The position numbers and the translations under genes are program-made. From contig CBDUNM010000190.1 of the NCBI GenBank assembly GCA_965368585.1, positions 1-9,154 of the forward strand: a DNA stretch of 9,154 nt. Direction: 5' to 3'. Each line of letters opens with the position of its first letter. The stretch's first letter is position 1. This stretch comes from JARRQB01 sp965368585 (lineage in GTDB: Bacteria; Pseudomonadota; Gammaproteobacteria; Chromatiales; Chromatiaceae). Shown here piece after piece: positions 7,021 to 9,154 of this stretch. The notes under the pieces were generated by a model that was not told where the DNA came from, ran no database searches, and was given only the letters and a program-made list of their open reading frames with translations.

Positions 7021-7165
7021 ATGCTATTCCCAGGACCAAGTCCGGTCGTCGCGATTTATGCGACATAGGTGCGATTAGCGATAATCTAATCTAAATCGAA
7101 TGGCTTCCTCCAGCCCCATAACGGAAAAAGGGCGCCGCGCGCTGTCTCATTCCGACCACCGGGCA

Positions 7166-7194
7166 AATATAGCCCTAATCGCCGCGCAGGTGAA
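7166..7194 (-). promoter_or_regulatory. Candidate promoter of the CorC operon
   Basis: The minus strand has TTCACC (7194 to 7189; four of six -35 matches), a 17-nt spacer and TATATT (7171 to 7166; five of six -10 matches). Transcription would begin near 7159, giving a leader of about 140 nt before the ATG at 7020. The leader contains a short GC-rich stem followed by five T on the minus strand (about 7124-7143), a weak attenuator-like element. No known riboswitch was recognised. Confidence 0.45.
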
Positions 7195-7201
7195 TCCGTC
7201 A

Positions 7202-7215
7202 TCGGAGGGCTCCGA
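7202..7215. repeat. 14-bp perfect palindrome
   Basis: TCGGAG-GG-CTCCGA (7202-7215) has two perfect 6-bp arms. It lies between the Pho-like box at 7218-7239 and the -35 element at 7189-7194. It may be an operator half of the same control region. It may equally be a short hairpin ending transcripts of the frameshifted gene at 7199-7545, since it sits at that gene's last codons. Confidence 0.35.
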
Positions 7216-7217
7216 CT

Positions 7218-7239
7218 ATTTGTGACAAATTTGTGACAT
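7218..7239 (-). promoter_or_regulatory. Strong Pho box candidate (PhoB site)
   Basis: On the minus strand two 11-nt units lie end to end, ATGTCACAAAT (7239 to 7229) and TTGTCACAAAT (7228 to 7218). They are identical in ten of eleven positions. Both carry TGTCAC followed by an A/T-rich tail, as in the PhoB consensus of paired CTGTCAT/C units with 11-bp period. The site is about 24 bp upstream of the CorC operon's candidate -35, on the right strand for it. It lies within the last codons of the decayed gene at 7199-7545. PhoB binding is an inference from the motif only. Confidence 0.55.
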
Positions 7240-7590
7240 CGAGTTGAGCTGCCGCAATGTCGGATTCGGGTATTGGTTGTAAACCACCGACCAAACCGGT
7301 TGGCCGGTGTGTGGATCCGGGAACGGTTTGAATTTGTGTGAATGCGTTGCGGAGACCGTTCGCTGGGACCGAAATCCCAACCACGCAGACGCGTTCCCAG
7401 GGGAGCGCGCTGCGTCGTCGCAACACCAAGGCCGCGATCACCACCACGATGCACAGCGCATCGCCCTCGCGGAATGCCGGCGAAAAGAGAAACCCAGGCC
7501 GATCAGATAGTCGATCTGGTAAGGTCTGACCAGTGGAATAATCATCACAGAACCCTTCAGTGCGTACAGCGTGCGCCGTATCTATGTCCC

Positions 7591-7612
7591 AATTGTGACC
7601 TTTTGATTACAC
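7591..7612 (-). promoter_or_regulatory. Weak Pho-like 11-bp repeat upstream of the decayed gene
   Basis: On the minus strand GTGTAATCAAA (7612 to 7602) and AGGTCACAATT (7601 to 7591) are in 11-bp register. Their cores, TGTAAT and GGTCAC, each differ at one position from TGTCAT or TGTCAC. The site is about 46 bp before the ATG at 7545, on its strand. On the other strand it lies just upstream of the universal stress protein gene. This is a weak match and is noted mainly because two better ones occur in the window. Confidence 0.22.
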
Positions 7613-7652
7613 TGCAATGACAAATCCAAAGATAACGACCAGGAAATCGACT

Positions 7653-8129
7653 ATGGCACGTACAAACGACAAACAGCCGATACTCGTACCGGTGGATTTT
7701 TCCAGCAACTCGGTCACCGCGTTGCTCAAGGCGTGTGAACTGGCCGAATGCGCCAGGCAGCCGGTACTGGTACTCCACGTGGTCCACGACCCCGCGGAAA
7801 TGCCGGGGTACTACGCGCGAATTACCAAGAAAAAGAAGCTCGTGCGCATCGAAGACCTGGCGCAGGAGGCCTTCGATAATTTCATGCACGAGACGCTCGA
7901 GCGCCATCCAAAGGTCAAGACGCTCCAGCAGGCGCAGACGCTGCTCGTGGTGGGATTGCCGGTTACCCGGATTTTGGAAGTGGCCAAGAAAACCAAGGCA
8001 TCCATGGTCGTCATGGGCAGCCAGGGGCGCACCGGTATGCGGCACGTCCTGTTGGGCTCGAAAGCGGAACAGGTGGTGCGGCTCTGTCCGGTTCCGGTCA
8101 CGATCGTGAAAGGCCCGCAGACCGGCTGA
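7653..8129 (+). CDS. Universal stress protein (UspA family), 158 aa
   Basis: This is a single-domain UspA-family protein with the ATP-binding fold of the family. P-V-D-F-S near the N-terminus supplies the conserved Asp15. The motif G-x2-G-x9-G-S is exact: Gly122, Gly125, Gly135 and Ser136 in M-G-S-Q-G-R-T-G-M-R-H-V-L-L-G-S. This marks an ATP-binding member rather than the non-binding UspA type. The loop near residues 50-65 is lysine-rich. The ATG at 7653 is chosen because AGGA (7641-7644) is 8 nt upstream. An in-frame ATG at 7617 would add 12 residues without a ribosome binding site. The protein is cytoplasmic and probably dimeric; the family is tied to stress survival. The gene is monocistronic, closed by a strong terminator, and divergent from the decayed gene at 7545. 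Confidence 0.93.
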   Translation: MARTNDKQPILVPVDFSSNSVTALLKACELAECARQPVLVLHVVHDPAEMPGYYARITKKKKLVRIEDLAQEAFDNFMHETLERHPKVKTLQQAQTLLVVGLPVTRILEVAKKTKASMVVMGSQGRTGMRHVLLGSKAEQVVRLCPVPVTIVKGPQTG

Positions 8130-8141
8130 TGGCCGACCATG

Positions 8142-8171
8142 AAACGACGCGCCGGCTCGGCGCGTCGTTTT
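8142..8171 (+). terminator. Strong intrinsic terminator after the universal stress gene
   Basis: AAACGACGCGCC (8142-8153) and GGCGCGTCGTTT (8159-8170) form a perfect 12-bp stem with a 5-nt loop and end in four T. It lies 13 nt past the stop at 8129. The same hairpin faces the minus-strand gene ending at 8194 and carries three T in that direction, so it may work for both converging transcripts. Confidence 0.88.
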
Positions 8172-8193
8172 AGCGGGATCGCTTGACCCCGCG

Positions 8194-8448
8194 CTACTTA
8201 CATTTTTCTTCCAGCTCGCGCCGGCGGGCCAGACCCTTTTTGCGCTGCACGCTGGCAATTTTGATTTGCAGCTTCAAATGCTTGCGTTTGGCGCTGTCTT
8301 TTTCCTTGGCCAACTTCCGTTGCAGTTTGTTCTCTTTTTTCTCCAGCCGGCCGAGCAGTTCGTCAATCTGATCGCAGGATACGCTGTCTTTGTGCTCCCC
8401 TTTCGCTAGATGGTGCTGCAGGTTCTTGATGAGTTTTTTCAATCCCAT
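8194..8448 (-). CDS. Lysine-rich coiled-coil protein, 84 aa
   Basis: The ATG at 8448 is preceded by GGGA 8 nt upstream and starts M-G-L-K-K-L-I-K-N-L. The frame is open further, to a GTG at 8556 that overlaps the stop of the decayed transporter. The extra 36 residues look like noncoding translation, so the shorter start is preferred. The product is highly basic and helical. A heptad-like region (about 28-80), rich in Lys, Glu and Leu, suggests a coiled coil, and a C-terminal E-E-K-C-K follows. Cysteines occur near 24 and at 83. There is no signal peptide or membrane segment. I do not recognise a named family. A nucleic-acid- or ribosome-associated role would fit the charge but is not shown. 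Confidence 0.68.
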   Translation of the reverse strand: MGLKKLIKNLQHHLAKGEHKDSVSCDQIDELLGRLEKKENKLQRKLAKEKDSAKRKHLKLQIKIASVQRKKGLARRRELEEKCK

Positions 8449-8552
8449 GATATTTATCCCGTGGTGAGAATCGACGCCTCGTTCAGCGACCGGAAATATA
8501 CCAGATGTCCTGCCGGAAAACGCGCTCGGAGCGCGCATCACGCGGCGCGGAT

Positions 8553-9093
8553 TCACGATGTGCCGGCTTCGGCGGTGCTTCGCAATTCGATCCGCTCGTC
8601 GGGCGGCATCACGGTTTTAGTCCTGCGCATGGTGACGGAGTAAATCCTTTTCTGCTTTTCGATGGTGTCGCCGATGTTCTCGAGGTCGGTCAGGGCCTCC
8701 ATCAGGTTCAGGAACTCCTGGGTCTGCCCTTCGGCCAGCGCGCCGCGGCTTAGTTCGCCCTTGTATTCCGGAATCTGGGCGTACAGTATGTCAACCTCGT
8801 CATCCAAGCGCCGCACAGTCGCCAGGCTCTCCTTCCTTATCGCCGCTCAGCTTGGCCGGCATGATCTGGTCCGATAAGCGCTGTACGACCATCTGCTCCG
8901 CACCGAACAGGAAGCGCGCCAGGTCGCCGATCTACTGCACTCCCATCACGCCCCAGCTCACAGTCGGTTCGGATTCGCCGGCCGCCAAGAAGGCAAGCGC
9001 ACCGAGCAGACCGACGATCACGGGTCGCGCATGAAGACTGCAAACTATTCTGAATCTGAAACGGTTGGGAATCATACCGGTTACACGCTGCAT
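8553..9093 (-). pseudogene. Decayed Na+/phosphate cotransporter (NptA/YjbB-type) gene
   Basis: From the ATG at 9093 the frame gives a basic start, a hydrophobic signal (V-I-V-G-L-L-G-A-L-A-F-L-A-A-G) and S-W-G-V-M-G-V-Q. It then meets TAG at 8934-8932. Past the stop it continues as I-G-D-L-A-R-F-L-F-G-A-E-Q-M, recalling the family's first helix (G-G-L-A-L-F-L-F-G-M-E-Q-M). Next, near 8885-8892, comes Q-R-L-S-D-Q-I-M-P-A-K-L-S-G-D-K, which belongs to the linker before the PhoU-like domain. The whole Pi-transport core (several hundred residues in the family) is missing. A doubled AAGG (8831-8838) shifts the frame; removing one copy restores S-G-D-K-E-S-L-A-T-V-R-R-L-D-D-E-V-D and the PhoU-like C-terminus (L-E-N-I-G-D-T-I-E) down to the TGA at 8553. 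The reconstructed protein would be about 178 residues, against roughly 550-600 in the family. Confidence 0.72.
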
Positions 9094-9154
9094 GTGAGCT
9101 GAACGCCGTTGTCGGCGGAATCAGCGATCTTGCGAAGCACCGCGAAGAAAGACG
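9094..9154. other. Window edge, no gene assigned
   Basis: A short minus-strand frame is open from the edge to a TAA at 9081 and reads like the tail of a protein (F-F-A-V-L-R-K-I-A-D-S-A-D). At about 23 codons it is too short to judge. It overlaps the start of the decayed transporter by a few codons. Confidence 0.2.

Larger units (their letters stand above)
7199..7545 (-). pseudogene. Frameshifted small membrane-protein gene
   Basis: The ATG at 7545 has a good ribosome binding site (AAGGG, 7 nt upstream). The first frame reads M-I-I-P-L-V-R-P-Y-Q-I-D-Y-L-I-G-L and then turns nonsensical, stopping at 7438. Moving to the neighbouring frame around the GGG run (7493-7497) gives F-L-F-S-P-A-F-R-E-G-D-A-L. 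After that comes a hydrophobic stretch, C-I-V-V-V-I-A-A-L-V-L, and then R-R-R. The shift fits loss of one base. Together they would make a small protein with one or two membrane helices and a basic exit. The second frame stays open to 7199, but after the R-R-R stretch it has little protein character. I do not recognise the family. Alternatives are a sequencing error or an unrelated chance ORF behind a real start. Confidence 0.42.

Noticed and set aside
7021..7159. Metal-sensing riboswitch in the CorC operon leader
   Set aside because: The leader length would allow one, but I could not fit the conserved core of any known Mg2+ or Mn2+ riboswitch. Only a short GC stem with a T run is visible.
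7557..8258. 233-codon minus-strand open frame across the universal stress gene and terminator
   Set aside because: It is antisense to a clear UspA-family gene, runs through the strong terminator stem and has no protein-family features.
8449..8556. N-terminal extension of the coiled-coil protein from the GTG at 8556
   Set aside because: The added residues are not protein-like. The ATG at 8448 has its own ribosome binding site.

Overview
The window looks like a stretch of chromosome from a moderately GC-rich Gram-negative bacterium, most likely a gammaproteobacterium. That placement is an inference from the tandem HlyC/CorC proteins, the HAMP receptor type, the universal stress protein and PhoB-type direct repeats; no marker gene fixes the taxon. 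No tRNA, rRNA, CRISPR array, intact mobile element or complete new system was seen.

Left part (1-2617). A minus-strand helical protein of unknown function (159-608) lies divergent to a 567-residue inner-membrane sensor-like protein (880-2583). The sensor has two transmembrane helices, a long periplasmic helical domain with three EKD-type motifs, and a HAMP domain. It lacks any recognisable chemotaxis or kinase output domain. Left of the first gene, an 11-bp direct repeat (69-90) resembles a PhoB box pointing out of the window.

Middle part (2618-7020). A plus-strand histidine phosphatase with an RHY (not RHG) signature and a C-terminal extension (2926-3663) converges on a small conserved-looking helical protein (3735-4025). 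Next come two tandem minus-strand CNNM/CorC membrane proteins, reading 7020 to 5473 and then 5462 to 4194. The ribosome binding site of the second overlaps the stop codon of the first, so they form an operon and are probably translationally coupled. They may act together in divalent-cation homeostasis.

Right part (7021-9154). The roughly 630-bp space upstream of the CorC operon is not empty. It holds a sigma-70-like promoter, a near-ideal Pho box (7218-7239), a frameshifted small membrane-protein gene (7545 to about 7199) and a weaker Pho-like repeat. A universal stress protein (7653-8129) follows, ending at a strong intrinsic terminator. Then come a lysine-rich coiled-coil protein (8194-8448, minus) and a decayed Na+/phosphate cotransporter gene (8553-9093, minus). 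The decayed gene keeps its N-terminus and C-terminal PhoU-like part, has lost its transporter core, and carries a nonsense codon and a 4-bp duplication frameshift.

The recurring theme is inorganic phosphate and cations: Pho-box-like sites, a decayed phosphate transporter, and two CorC-type proteins. The link between them is inference.
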